Of a DNA stretch of 42,035 bases, positions 22,388-33,093 are shown in pieces. A program made the translations under genes and the position numbers. Under the pieces are notes generated by a model that made no database searches, was not told the DNA's origin, and saw nothing but the letters and a program-made list of their open reading frames with translations. Positions within the stretch are counted from its first letter, which is position 1. Each line of letters starts with the position of its first letter. Origin of the DNA: Proteromonas lacertae (Eukaryota > Sar > Bigyra > Opalinata > Proteromonadidae); contig NGBS01001217.1 of NCBI GenBank assembly GCA_002245135.1, positions 1 to 42,035 of the forward strand, in the 5' to 3' direction.

Positions 22388-22536
22388 ATAGATGAATGTT
22401 ATTATATATATTATTTGAAATGTATTATTATTTTGTTTCAATAAGGTTGGTTTATTTATCATTTTAAAATGTTCGGAATAACGACTATATTGTCAAGCAA
22501 AAGCTTGCATTATTCTTCAGTTTTATTTTTCGTTTT

Positions 22537-25500
22537 ATGAATCCAACAAACAAATCATTTTTTAAATATGCAATTTTATCTCTCTGCTTACACTTATGTT
22601 ATGCAGAACTTATAAAAGTCGAGTATTCTATATATGATTCTATTTTTTTAGTGGTTCATATTCATGCAATGAAAACACAATGGCATCTGGCTTTTCATCT
22701 TATACACAAATATTCAAATTAAATTTAGAGAAAATTTTAGCTTCGTTGAAATCCACAGCAAAGACAATATCTACTATTCAAACAGATAAAACATTTTTTA
22801 AAGATACTGATTTTGCTCATTGTGAGGATGGTCTTTTCGTGTTAGATGAATCAATTTCAGATAATACACATATATCATTTTTTGATAAGACAAATCCATC
22901 AACAGTGGTTGTTAATGCTGATTTAAATAAATATATAAAGGAATTAAGTATTTATACAGCATTGTATGCATTTAATTCATATTATTTTATTATATAGTCT
23001 ACCTCAAATCATTTATAATATCCCATCAGCATTTAATGCATTTATAAACTTAGGAAATCTTACATTTCTCTCTGCAAAATATCCATACAGTTCTCATTTA
23101 GGAAATTGTGGTGCAGATTTATCAGACCAATCACAATACCAGTGGTTAATCAAATCTTATGAAGTAGCCGAAGAGCAGGAAGATCCAGAGCCTTATTTCA
23201 TCGAACCAAAAGTAGATTTAGAATATTCCGGAGATTCAGAAATATTAACAGGTTGCTCAGTAATAAAGAGAGAGAGTGAAAGATTAGGTGTTTTATGTGT
23301 AAATGTAATAATGAATACGTATGCAGAGTCATTAATTAATAATCCTCCAACTCCACATGGATTTTATGTATTAATTAGTCCAACTGGTAAAATAGAAGCA
23401 GCTTCAGAAATGGCATTGGAATTGCTATTTAAAGGGAATGGAAAGCTAGGAATGAATATATCGGAAGGTTATGATGTTTTTAAAGAGATTTACAGTGAAG
23501 GAATTATCAAACAAGCATCAAGTTCATCAGATGTAATATTAAATTGTATATAAATATTTTCTTTTATTTATATTTTTAGTGTATGTTGATAATAATGGAT
23601 ATCGTATATATATAGGTAATAAAACCAACGATGTATTCTATTTAATTGCAATTATTCCAATAATTGATTTAACCAAAGCGGCTATATGGGAAACTGACAA
23701 AAATAAGATAGTATTAAGATATATGTCCAATGAAACAGATGTAGTTGATTATTTCACCATTAAGAATACAGGTTTTTATACTATTAATTATGTTATAAAT
23801 AATAATGAATATTACGATTTTGATAAACCTATAGGTAGTATAGAATCTCTACAATCTGTAAAAGTTCGAATAAAAGCTTGTGTAAAAGAAGATTGCCAAT
23901 TACCACCGATAATAATAACAAATGTGAATAAAATGTTTGAAGTTTGTTATAAAACAATAGAATTAATAGTTGAAAAACAAATGACAGATTGTACATATCA
24001 AGATTATGTAGTAAGAAAAGGAGAATTGGATGGTTATTATCATACAATATACTTTGATAGAAAAGAAAATAATACATGTAAAGGAGGAATTGAATATATA
24101 CCAAATGAAAGAATACCATCAAGTATTTTATATATTATTATTATTATTAATGATTATAGATAATGCTAGTGGATCTGCATTAGAAATTGTATTTATTATT
24201 CTTCATGTTTTAACTTGTGTGATGGTAATTGTCAGTTATATAATAATGTCATTAAGATTAACGAAATTGAATGTCGTAATGAGAACAGAAACATCTTTTA
24301 TAATCTGTTATTCGATTGGTTATTTAATGGAAGCAGTTAATACTATTTTATTACTATCAAGTAAATCATGTTTTAAAATGATAATTGGATATGTTGGATC
24401 AACAGTGATGTTATGGTATATATATATATGTTTATTATTATTTAATAATAGTGGAATGTTATGTATGACTACATTTGTAATAACTCAAGAAATTAAAAAG
24501 CATATGGTATTTGATCATGAAGTCTTTTTTGTATTGAAGCGTCTAATTCCAATGATTATAGTGGAAATAATTGCAATTGCCTTAACATCAAGTGGTAGAG
24601 AAGATTCTGATCATACTTATAAATTTCATGAATTTTTAGATATAACAATAACAACATGTGGAAGAGAAGACTGGAAGTTTTTAATAGCTAATATAGCTCC
24701 AGTTTTAGTTGGTTTATTAGTATTTCTTGATTGTGTGACTTTATTTCGAGCAAAAATCGATGTTCAGTCAATGATCTTAACAATTGGAATATTTATTATG
24801 GATTTTTATTATTTATTATATGTTATATTCAATACTACAACTCTTATAACAACTTCTAGTTATATAGGTACTGCTTCAGTTCAATTAGTATATTCAATAT
24901 TGTTTTGTATAACCTATTTCATGATATTTGATTTTCATGTTCATAAAAAGAACAGTGTTAATCCTTATCAAAAGACTGCAGCTATTTATACATCAATATT
25001 ATCAGATCCAATCACTCGAACATGTTTGTTTTACCATATGTGTGATTTACATCAACAAGAAAGTCTATTCTTTTGGGAAGATGTAAATCGATTAAAGAAA
25101 ATGTGTGCCAATGCTACAAATGAACAAATAGCTGATTATTGTGAAAGAATGGTAGATCGATATATAAAGAATGATGCTTATTATCAAGTAAATATCGATG
25201 CTTCAATGCAACATGAGATAGAAAATGATAGTAAAAATAAACCATCTCCATTTATATTTGATAAAGCATATGATGAAATTACTAGTTTAATCCGTCAAAA
25301 TTGTTGTAGTTCATTTGTATTAAGTAAACATGCAACAACAGCAAAACAATTATTAAAATGGTTTTCAGTATTTGATGAATTATCTGTGGAATTAAAAGAA
25401 GCTGTTCAACAAAAGATTGAATCAATTCGAATAGAGAATAAGAATTATGCTCAAAGTCATACGACTACTGTAAACACAAACACAAATAATACATTAAAGA

Positions 25501-25859
25501 ATCATTTAACTCAACATATACATCATGAGAAAGTTCCATTCAGTGTATTTGCGAAAGATGAAGAAGAAGTAGCTGAAGCTGAAAATAAGATATCTGATAT
25601 GTTAAAATCTGCAACAACTAGAGGTTTAGTAAATAGTAATTCATTTAATTCGTCTGTGCATCATACGAATACTAGTTCAAAACTAATAACTCCAAGTGGT
25701 TCAGTGAGATTAAAGAAAACTACAACAAATACTGACTCTACTTCAGTAGAGAGATTTGATGATAATGATGATGTAAATCATGAAAAGCATAGTATTCAAC
25801 CTAGTATTCAACCAAGTATAAAACCGAGTATTCTTTCTAATATTCAGAAAGTAAATTGA
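22537..25859 (+). CDS. Cache-domain 7TM receptor with C-terminal RGS domain
   Basis: Exons 22537-22622, 22652-22947, 22998-23545, 23580-24122 and 24160-25859. The signal peptide is FFKYAILSLCLHLCYA. The extracellular part (about 450 residues) resembles a double Cache domain: GFYVLISPTGKIEAASEMAL, then VDNNGYRIYIGNKTNDVFYL, a ligand sensor. Seven hydrophobic helices follow (from ALEIVFIILHVLTCVMVIVS to LVYSILFCITYFMIFDF). The cytosolic part has an RGS-type fold (DPITRTCLFYHMCDLHQQES, FFWEDVNRLKKM, then PFIFDKAYDEITSLIRQNC), which would speed GTP hydrolysis on G-alpha. The tail is Ser/Thr/Asn-rich and ends with SIQP-SIQP-SIKP repeats. All splices agree except the one at about 22948-22997, where the obvious GT-AG intron leaves the frame off by one; a base error or a variant donor is possible. 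The ligand is unknown. Confidence 0.85.
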
Positions 25860-26142
25860 GTGAGTAGAGTGTATTTGAATGTAGTTATTTTTTTTAAGTA
25901 ATGATATAATTTTTATTTTTTATTTTTAATCAATTTTATTCTATGTGATAAATTTGTATTATAAATTTCTTTTACCAATTGAATAATAATATCTACTTAT
26001 AAATTTTGATTTTGTTGTTGGGGTTGATAAAAGATGAACTACAGCTTTGATACATTATTTCAATTATTTCAATTATTCCATTTATTTCTTCTCTATTTAT
26101 TTCTGTCATTCAAAAAAAAATAAAATGAAAAAGCTTGACTTG
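25860..26142. other. intergenic, nothing recognised
   Basis: AT-rich stretch after the receptor stop codon. No ORF, repeat or RNA gene recognised up to the point where similarity to the kinase gene of 11 kb begins. Confidence 0.5.
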
Positions 26143-27180
26143 ATAATGGTTCAAAGAAATTATTAAAGATACTGGATGTGAGTCAGTTAAATTCAATAGT
26201 TGTTGCTGAAGTAGTTTCTACAATGAATAGAGTGAATAATATGAATATACATGGTCTAATGAAATACAAAATCATAGAAAGAGATGAAAACTGTTTATAT
26301 AGAGTGATGAGAGAAAATAAAGCTCATTTAGATGAAATAAACCCTGTTAAGCAGTTTGAAGAAAGTAGTCTGTATGCTATATTGAATGTATTGAAAAGTT
26401 TAAATGAAGCAGGAACAATTCACAGTGATTTAAAAACCATCGAATATCTTTTTAAATGATGAAAATGAAGTGATAATAAATGATTATTGTAATAAATTAT
26501 TGTTTAAAGGGAGAAAAAAAAGGAACAAGATAAAAGAGAAGATTTGTGTTTTGTTTGTATAGATGAATTATTAGGAAAAGAATTAGATATATCAAGTGAT
26601 ATTTGGAATTTTGGATTATTATTTTATTATATAAAAAGTGGAACACATCCATTAAATGTGAAATATACTTGTTAAAGATACATGTTAAAGAAAAGAAAGA
26701 TAGATTGAAATTGGATAAAATAATATCAGAATTGAAGAGTATATAATATATTTATTATTACATAATAAAATAGAATTAAATGAAGCAGAACTTCCAGTCA
26801 TTCCATTTGAAGAAGAAATAAAGATTGATGAAAGGATGAGTATAAATGATATAAATACATTTTAAACTAGAAAATCGAATAGATGTAGTTATTGATAAAT
26901 GTAAAACAGAAAATAGAAATAGTTTGAATTATTTATATGAAAGATGAAGGAATGAAATATTTATGTTCAAAACTTGATAGAATGAATAATGTAATAGAAA
27001 TAGATATTCAATGTATGATAATTGAATAATAATATTTATAGGGAATAATTTAACTTCAATTGGATTAAATGCATTCTCAGAATGTTTGAAATTCTTTCCA
27101 AATTTAGAGATACTATGGTTATATGCTAACCCATTTGGTAATAATAATAGTTTAAGAATATATTCAGAAAATCTTCATTT
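26143..27180 (+). pseudogene. kinase-LRR gene relic, inverted partial copy of the 11-kb kinase gene
   Basis: From about 26143 to 26750 the plus strand is nearly identical to the minus strand of 11.55-10.95 kb, including the intron after GAATTGAAGA. The 5' part (first exon and start) is missing. Kinase text is readable (MNRVNNMNIHGLMKYKIIER, GTIHSDLK), but an extra A just after GATTTAAAA shifts the frame, and the disruptions in the poly-A run (8 A) and near ACTTGTTAAAG are shared with the other copy. After the shared intron the sequence departs: instead of TPR exons there is KLNEAELPVIPFEEEIKIDE and then a leucine-rich-repeat segment (MKYLCSKLDRMNNVIEIDIQ, NNLTSIGLNAFSE, FPNLEILWLYANPF). The relic ends abruptly where PPIL4 sequence begins near 27180. 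A member of a kinase family with exchangeable C-terminal repeats, dead here. Confidence 0.8.
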
Positions 27181-27181
27181 T

Positions 27182-27428
27182 ATCATAATTATAAACAAGA
27201 AAGTAAAACAGCAACAGTAATATTAGGAGTAGTTGGTGATATCCCAGATGCAGAAATGAAACCTCCAGATAATGTACTATTCGTATGTAAATTAAATCCA
27301 GTTAATGAAGATAAAGATCTAGAGTTGATATTTAGTAGATTTGGTGATATTAAAAGTTGTGAAATTATTCGTGATCACAAAACAGGAGATAGTTTGCAAT
27401 ATGCAATTATAGATTTTGAGAATGCCAA
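27182..27428 (+). pseudogene. PPIL4: fragment of PPIL4 (cyclophilin-RRM splicing factor)
   Basis: One open stretch encodes the linker and most of the RRM of PPIL4, a nuclear cyclophilin of the spliceosome: [20 protein letters not shown] (linker and RNP2 region), [20 protein letters not shown], and [18 protein letters not shown] (RNP1 region), very close to the animal and plant proteins. The cyclophilin domain before it and the end of the RRM after it are absent. It is bounded on the left by the LRR relic and on the right by a transposase fragment, so it is a displaced gene scrap rather than a gene. Codons are well conserved, so the transfer may be recent or a functional parent gene lies elsewhere in the genome. 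Confidence 0.88.
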
Positions 27429-28380
27429 ACAAGATATTAATTCCTAATATACCTGAACAATATAAAAATCAAAGAATTCTACTGATAATGGATAATTTTT
27501 CTGATCATCCGCGTATTTCAAATTATAAAAATGTTGATATATTATATCTTCCTCCAAATTCAACTTCATTTTTACAGCCTTTGGATCAAGAAATTATTGC
27601 TTCCCTAAAACTAAACTATAAAAATATAATATTAAATAAATACATTAGTTCTCTTGACAATTATGAAAGAATAAACAATGCTAATAAAAAGACTGGAATA
27701 TCATTGTGTCTAAAATCTTCAATTGCTGAAGCATTATATTATATGACACTTGCTTTTGATCAAATGAAACCATCTACAGTGATAAATTGTTTTATCAAGG
27801 CTAATATTTTGTCAGACAGACAAAAGGATATATTAAATAGAAAATTAGATGAAAACCCTATTGAAGAAGATAAAATAATATATACAGAAAAGATATATCC
27901 ATTCTTGGATATAATCCCCAATATAGAATTTGACACTGATGAAGAGTACCAAATGAGTATAATTGATGATGAACTGTCTAATATAACAGATATGAATTCT
28001 AACATTCGATTGGTTGATAAAAAGGTAAAGCGAAAATTGAGTGAATTGCTGGAGTTAGTAAAGCATTATCCTGATGATAAACGAGCCAAAATCGAACAGA
28101 CTCTTAGATCTATAAAAATATAAAAATATTATAATTATACTATCATTATTCACTTTTCTTGTATATATGTTAATATTTCTCTTTAATGATACTATCATAT
28201 AGCTATGTATATCTAATATATTTAATTTACTTACAATATTTCTAAATAAGCATTTATATACATTGTAAATGCTAAATGAATTTTTTTGACATTACTAACT
28301 TATCCCAGAAACACATAAATTATGTTAAATGATATATTAAAAAAAACTCGAAAAAAGGTTTGATTAAAAGAGTTTGACTG
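27416..28380 (+). mobile_element. pogo/Tigger DNA transposon, 3' part
   Basis: An open frame to TAA at 28123 encodes the C-terminal part of a pogo/Tigger (DDE_1) transposase: RILLIMDNFSDHP holds the second catalytic Asp, DILYLPPNSTSFLQPLDQEI holds the last Asp in the family signature LPPN.TS..QPLD. The N-terminal DNA-binding domains and first Asp are missing. The 3' untranslated part ends in GATTAAAAGAGTTTGACTG at 28380 directly followed by TA, which looks like the right terminal inverted repeat and TA target site of this superfamily; the left end is lost. The reading frame overlaps the end of the PPIL4 fragment by a few codons in another frame, so the break point lies near 27428. Confidence 0.82.
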
Positions 28381-28473
28381 TATGTGTTTTTAGAGACATA
28401 AAAAAGGCTGAAAAAAATCCAAGCTTCTTTTAGGCTTGAGTAAATCTTTTTTTTCTTTTTTGATTAATTGTAA

Positions 28474-29345
28474 GTGATATATACTTATTTTTTTGATTTA
28501 TTGCTTTCTTTTTTAGACATAGTTTTACCACCTGAAGCAATAAAGAAAGCAATAATGTTATGTGATTCTAATAAAATAGAAAGACTGGTGTTTAATCACA
28601 AAAAAGGTTATTTGAACAATGTATTTAAGTTGAAAGGATCAGATTATTGTATGTGCATTATATGTGGAGTTAGATACACTTGTAATGTGCGAAATGGTCA
28701 CGCAATTAGAACTCATATGGAAGCTATGCATAATTATAAAGATATGGATGGTATAATTGATATTGATGAGGTTAATGACTAATTATTCAAATACATCAAA
28801 TTTGATTGCATTAGTCATTAAAACGACGATAAAATTAAGTGTAGTATGATAGAAAGACTAAAAACAATAAATCGATACAGTGATTTACCCCTTTTATCAT
28901 ATTTATTAGATCCTCGAGCTAAACAGTTTATTGTTGGAAGAACTCTTGGTTTCACGATATAGAATATCATACAGCTGAGAGAATATTAATAGAATTGATA
29001 GACAATAAAGAAAATGAACCTATTGAAGAATGTACATATACCACTAGTTTAGATAAATAATAAATAATCCGACAAAACGTAGAAAGATTATTAAATCAAA
29101 TGAAGTAATGGATTATATTAAATATATGATGTGTACTATAGTACTTTAGAAAGAATATCTAAAATGTAGCTTTAATTAAAGAGCATATTCCCAAGAATAT
29201 ATTTACTGGCTAAAAATACATTAAATGCTCAATCTACATCATCAGAACCAGAAAGAATTTTCTCAGAATGCTAGTGTAAGTAATTTATCAAAATCTAACA
29301 TATCTTCTGAACATCTTCAGATTATTAGCAGAAATAATATAAATT
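28474..29345 (+). mobile_element. hAT transposon remnant with BED-type zinc finger
   Basis: An open stretch 28516-28782 has a BED-like finger (CMCIICGVRYTC, then HAIRTHMEAMH), and a TTTTTTAG just before it could be a 3' splice site. After a degenerate gap, 28855-29330 shows the C-terminal half of a hAT transposase: LSYLLDPRAKQF, then IYLLAKNTLNAQSTSSEPERIFSE in the usual hAT dimerisation motif, then ISSEHLQIISRNN. Stops and frame changes break the middle part and the catalytic core is not readable. It is unrelated in detail to the second hAT remnant at 31.6-32.1 kb, which runs on the other strand. Confidence 0.75.
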
Positions 29346-29571
29346 TTAATACAGCTATATACATTTTTTATTTGTAATTTTGTCAAATTGAAAAAATAGA
29401 TACAATCTGATAATGAAGAAAAATAGATTTTAATAAAATAAAGCTTGAAGCTTATCCCACTGACTGCTACACTATCATCCGATTTATACAACCCTGTTAT
29501 AATTTATAGCTGCATAAGATAATATAATAATGAGTATTAGGGGAAAATAAATATTGATAAGTAATATATGC

Positions 29572-29599
29572 TGTTGTGCGCCGTTTGTCATAGTTGGCC
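29572..29599 (+). repeat. solo terminus of the MITE-1 family
   Basis: TGTTGTGCGCCGTTTGTCAT and the next bases differ at one position from the first 28 bp of the foldback element at 30976. The rest of the element is not present here; 12 bp further on the terminus of a second family begins. It is either a broken end or an insertion scar. Confidence 0.6.
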
Positions 29600-29611
29600 C
29601 GATTTAGAAGC

Positions 29612-30105
29612 TGTTGCAAGCCGTTGGGAGATAAGTGAGTTATATTCAAATATTATCTTACTTTGCTATATAAGCTACATATGCGATATATTTCTTTTTA
29701 AGCTTCCACATATAATTACTTTTAAAACAATCTAATACCATTTTAATCTTAGTTATAATGACCTACATTATTCTTTATGAACTTCATTATTCTTAATATT
29801 AAACAAATTTTTTTATATTTTCTATTTTAATGTATCAGTCACTATTATAGTCTAACAGCAGCTTATTTAAAAAAGAAATTAAAATGTAGGCTCAACGGCT
29901 CACAACAAGTATAAAAAAGCTAAAATTATTATATTCTATTAATCTAAAACCTTAATTTCGTTATCTAATATTGCTATAGACATTTAATAAAAAGTATAAA
30001 CAAACAATGTTTGACAAATAACAGATTAACCAGAACAATACGATAAATAGCCAACGTAACTTCAATGTAATCTGAAACACATTTATCTCCCAACGGCTTA
30101 CAACA
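29612..30105. mobile_element. non-autonomous element (MITE-2), about 494 bp with terminal inverted repeats
   Basis: The left end TGTTGCAAGCCGTTGGGAGA and the right end (reverse complement TGTTGTAAGCCGTTGGGAGA) differ by one base over 22 bp and the similarity continues less exactly to about 30 bp. No open frame of note lies within. A further related end, reverse complement TGTTGTGAGCCGTTGAG, lies inside at 29891-29907, so two insertions may be nested. Subterminal sequence (TTACTTTGCTATATAAGCTA) resembles that of MITE-1 and is found again, inverted, at 41124-41192. Confidence 0.7.
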
Positions 30106-30120
30106 GGTGCAAATATAGAA

Positions 30121-30172
30121 TAAGGGCTACAAACCATTAGGCTCGAATGCTGTGCCTCCAAGCTAGACCATT
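30121..30172 (+). repeat. dispersed repeat, copy 1 (inverted partner at 37549)
   Basis: About 47 of 53 bp agree with the reverse complement of 37549-37601. The core GGCTCGAATGCTGTG is identical in both. It is far more GC-rich than its surroundings. The complementary strand reads GGTCTAGCTTGGAGGCACAG, which recalls the D-arm part of a tRNA, but no full cloverleaf forms. Confidence 0.65.
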
Positions 30173-30699
30173 AGTAACGCTTCTTTTTTATAACTTGTTT
30201 GATCAAGCATCAATTCAATTTTGCTAAGGATTGATTTGTTGGCACATTCAAATAAGTTCATTAAATAAACAAACATTCAAACCTCTTTATTCAAGAATAA
30301 AGATTTTAATTAATTAATAATCGTATAAGAATTTCAAATCAGCCAATCTTAATTCGTTGTTTATTGTGATGTTTACTATTTGTTCTACAACACTTTCTTG
30401 TTCATCAAGCTTATTACCTCACTGCATGCGCCAGGAGCTAACTATGAAAAACGGTGCAACATATCTTATTCTTAATACATTATATATTTTTCTCTTTTTT
30501 ACTTTTGTGCTCATAATAGGGAAGTTTCGAAAAAGATGTGAAATTTTTTAACTATTTTTATGTTATAAGAAAAATAGTCGTTTTGCTTTCCCTATATAAT
30601 AAATAATTAAATCGTTACAAGCTATTTAAACTGTATGCTTTCTCCATCATATAAGTCATGTTTGAGCGAATATCTACGATATCTTACTAATTTGTAATA

Positions 30700-32090
30700 C
30701 AATTAGGCTTTATAATGCTTTTATCTATTATTGATTTTAGTCTTCTAAACCACTTAAACTATTTACATTCGATTCTATAACCAGTTTTATGGATTTTACC
30801 TTAATTTCATCATCTTTTATGTCAATTATCTCCTGTGAAGGTAAAAAATCCTCTTCTTCCTTCTTATGTAATACTAAAATCTATTTTTACATCATTCTTT
30901 TGCGAATCTTGAAGCGGTTAGTTTTTGCTCGTTAAAATTAACTGTCTTAATCTTTTACTTCTTTTTATAACCTTCTGTTGTGCTCCGTTTGTCATAGTTG
31001 GCCGTTTGTCTACCAGACACTTTTAAAACAAACTAAATGTATATTCTTACTTGTCTTGATGAAAAATTGTTACTTTTATACTTACTTTGTTATATGACCT
31101 ACATCTGCAGTAAACTTTTTTGTTAATATAAATAGTTTGAATATTTGCACCGTTTGTTTTCTAGAAATTTTTGAAGCAAACTAAATGCATATTTAGTTAA
31201 TATAAACTAAAATATATTAGCTGAAATGATTAGAATATAATAATTATTAAAACTTTCTATATAAAAAAAGAAATGTAAAAATAGGCTTGAATGAGGCTTG
31301 ATTCTAAATTTTCTTTTTTCTTTTTATATGTCTTATGATCAATATTAAGTTGTTCTAAACATTTCAACTAATGTATTTTAGTCTATATTAGCTAAATATG
31401 CATTTAGTTTGCTTCAAAAATTTCTAGAAAACAAACGGTGCAAATATTCAAATTATTTATATTAACAAAAAAAGTATGCTACAGAGGTAGGTCATATAAC
31501 AAAGTAAGTATAAAAGTAACAATTTTTCATCAAGACAAGTAAGAATATACATTTAGTTTGTTTTAAAAGTGTCTGGTAGACAAACGGCCAACTATGACAA
31601 ACGGAGCACAACAACTTGTTCTGTATATATTAAATATGATGTAATATTCATATCTTTCATGATGTCCACAAAAATAGCTAAGTAGTTTGTCCTTTTACCT
31701 TTCCAATGCTCCATTTGAATATTCACAAATTTAGTGTTTTTTATGTAGCATTCCATTTTCTTTTTTATTAATGATATTATTGAATCGGTTGAATCTGATA
31801 TTTGCTTATATGTAGGTAGTTTTATATGTAATGTATCAAAAAAACTACTGAACCCTTATCCATCTCCAAATCGCAAAGGTCGACAACCTATGCGTAACGC
31901 TGCCACGTATTGGTAAAGAATTTTTCTATTGATATTGCTGTATGTTGGTAATGTTGTATGATTAAAGTGTTGGATTAAATTTTTGTTTTTAATGCACTCT
32001 TCACTAAATTTATGTTTATTCATTAGATGGCTTTTTAAGTGTGATGTGTTTGAATCCTTTTGTGCACCTAATTATATCTATTATAAAATA
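30700..32090 (-). mobile_element. second hAT transposon remnant, split by a MITE
   Basis: On the minus strand from about 32090 down, a BED-finger tail (CTKGFKHITLKSHLMNKHKF), then AALRIGCRPLRFGDG, FFDTLHIKLPTYKQIS and HWKGKRTNYLAIFVDIMKDM give the order found in hAT transposases (BED, then the region before the first catalytic Asp). One stop interrupts it near 31850 and the sequence degrades beyond the MITE at 30976-31613. Weak peptide similarity goes on to about 30700. The C-terminal dimerisation part is not seen. The left limit is approximate. Confidence 0.65.
30976..31613. mobile_element. foldback MITE (MITE-1) with 260-bp inverted arms
   Basis: Left arm 30976-31235 and right arm 31353-31613 are inverted copies with only scattered differences; the loop is 117 bp and has no ORF. 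Ends are TGTTGTGCTCCGTTTGTCAT. Each arm has internal repeats beginning CCGTTTGT and ending CAAACTAAATG (one near 31003, one near 31147), so the arm itself is built of about two related 45-bp blocks. No clear target-site duplication is visible. It lies within the minus-strand hAT remnant. The transcript, if made, would be a long hairpin. Confidence 0.88.
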
Positions 32091-32157
32091 AACACCAATA
32101 TTGACGTTAAAATTGCATAGGATGCATTTTCTTTTATATACATATATTTAATATTTC

Positions 32158-33065
32158 CTAGCAAAGGAAAAGGAGGACCATATTCTTTATCATACTACAT
32201 CTACTGTGCAATAAAAAGATGGAATAATGATAGTATTATATCAAGAAAAATAAAATTAATTTATAAAGAGTCAATTACTTTAAAAACTATTCAGAATATA
32301 ATACAGAAAGCACATACATTTATATGGTTTGAAAGAGCTGATTACATATATCTTGTAAATAATTCTACCTATGATTCTATGTTTAAAAAAATAATATATG
32401 GACCAATTGTTACTCCTTTAAAATGGTTTGCTATGCCTAAGAATAATTCTTATGAAAAATATTGGTGTTTAGTAATGAAAAAAATAAATGCATTTGCAAC
32501 TCATTCGATTAGAGTTAAAAATCACATTATTAATCGCACAAATTGTCATTTTTATCTTACTAAATATTATATACTTACTCCATGCTTAGAATATAAACAT
32601 AATATAAATTTCATCAACTCATTCAATCAAAGAAAGGTAGATTTTTTAGTTTATACCAAATATTCTGATTGTAGAAGAGTAAATGATGAAAAAATATTAA
32701 TTGAATTTCTTATACAAAAATATACAATAGAAGTTATAAAATATGGGAATTATTCCAAAAGTAAAATGATGTTATTAGCTAATAATGCTAAATTTGTTAT
32801 ATATTTCTCTTTTTATGATACTGGCACACTTTCATTACTTGAAATGAAAGCAATGGGAGTATGGCCTATATCACATCAAGAAGAATTTATTGAAGAAGGT
32901 TATGGTAGTATATTAAAAGAATTAGATACTAATATTACAAAATCTTTATATTATTTAAATGAGATATATAAAATAAAATACAATCCAAAAAAATTAGCTT
33001 TAAATGTAAAGAATAATTTAAATTGTGTTAAATCATTAGAGAATATAGTTAAATTAATTAAATAA
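32158..33065 (+). CDS. glycosyltransferase of GT4-like fold, 5' end unclear
   Basis: The frame is open from about 32146 to TAA at 33065. The first ATG (32379) is deep inside conserved text, since upstream in frame there is SKGKGGPYSLSYYIYCAIKR, the Gly-rich N-terminal loop expected of GT-B enzymes. So either an exon upstream joins at the TTTCCTAG near 32160, or the 5' end is lost. The C-terminal half has the donor-binding pattern SFYDTGTLSLLEMKAMGVWP, as in the E-x7-E region of GT4. It likely transfers a sugar from a nucleotide-sugar to a glycan or lipid. No signal peptide is seen in the part present. It converges on a GT31 gene with 28 bp between stops. Confidence 0.7.
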
Positions 33066-33093
33066 CAATATTTTTGTATAATTTAGCTTAAGA

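Noticed and set aside
23829-24122. 97-codon hydrophobic minus-strand frame
   Set aside because: Antisense of the receptor ectodomain exon, which is well supported by splicing phase.
29288-29491. 67-codon minus-strand frame
   Set aside because: Antisense to the hAT C-terminal remnant and its flank; no independent support.
30121-30172. a tRNA gene
   Set aside because: D-arm-like and T-loop-like words are present on the complementary strand, but acceptor and anticodon stems do not form, and the second copy does not help.
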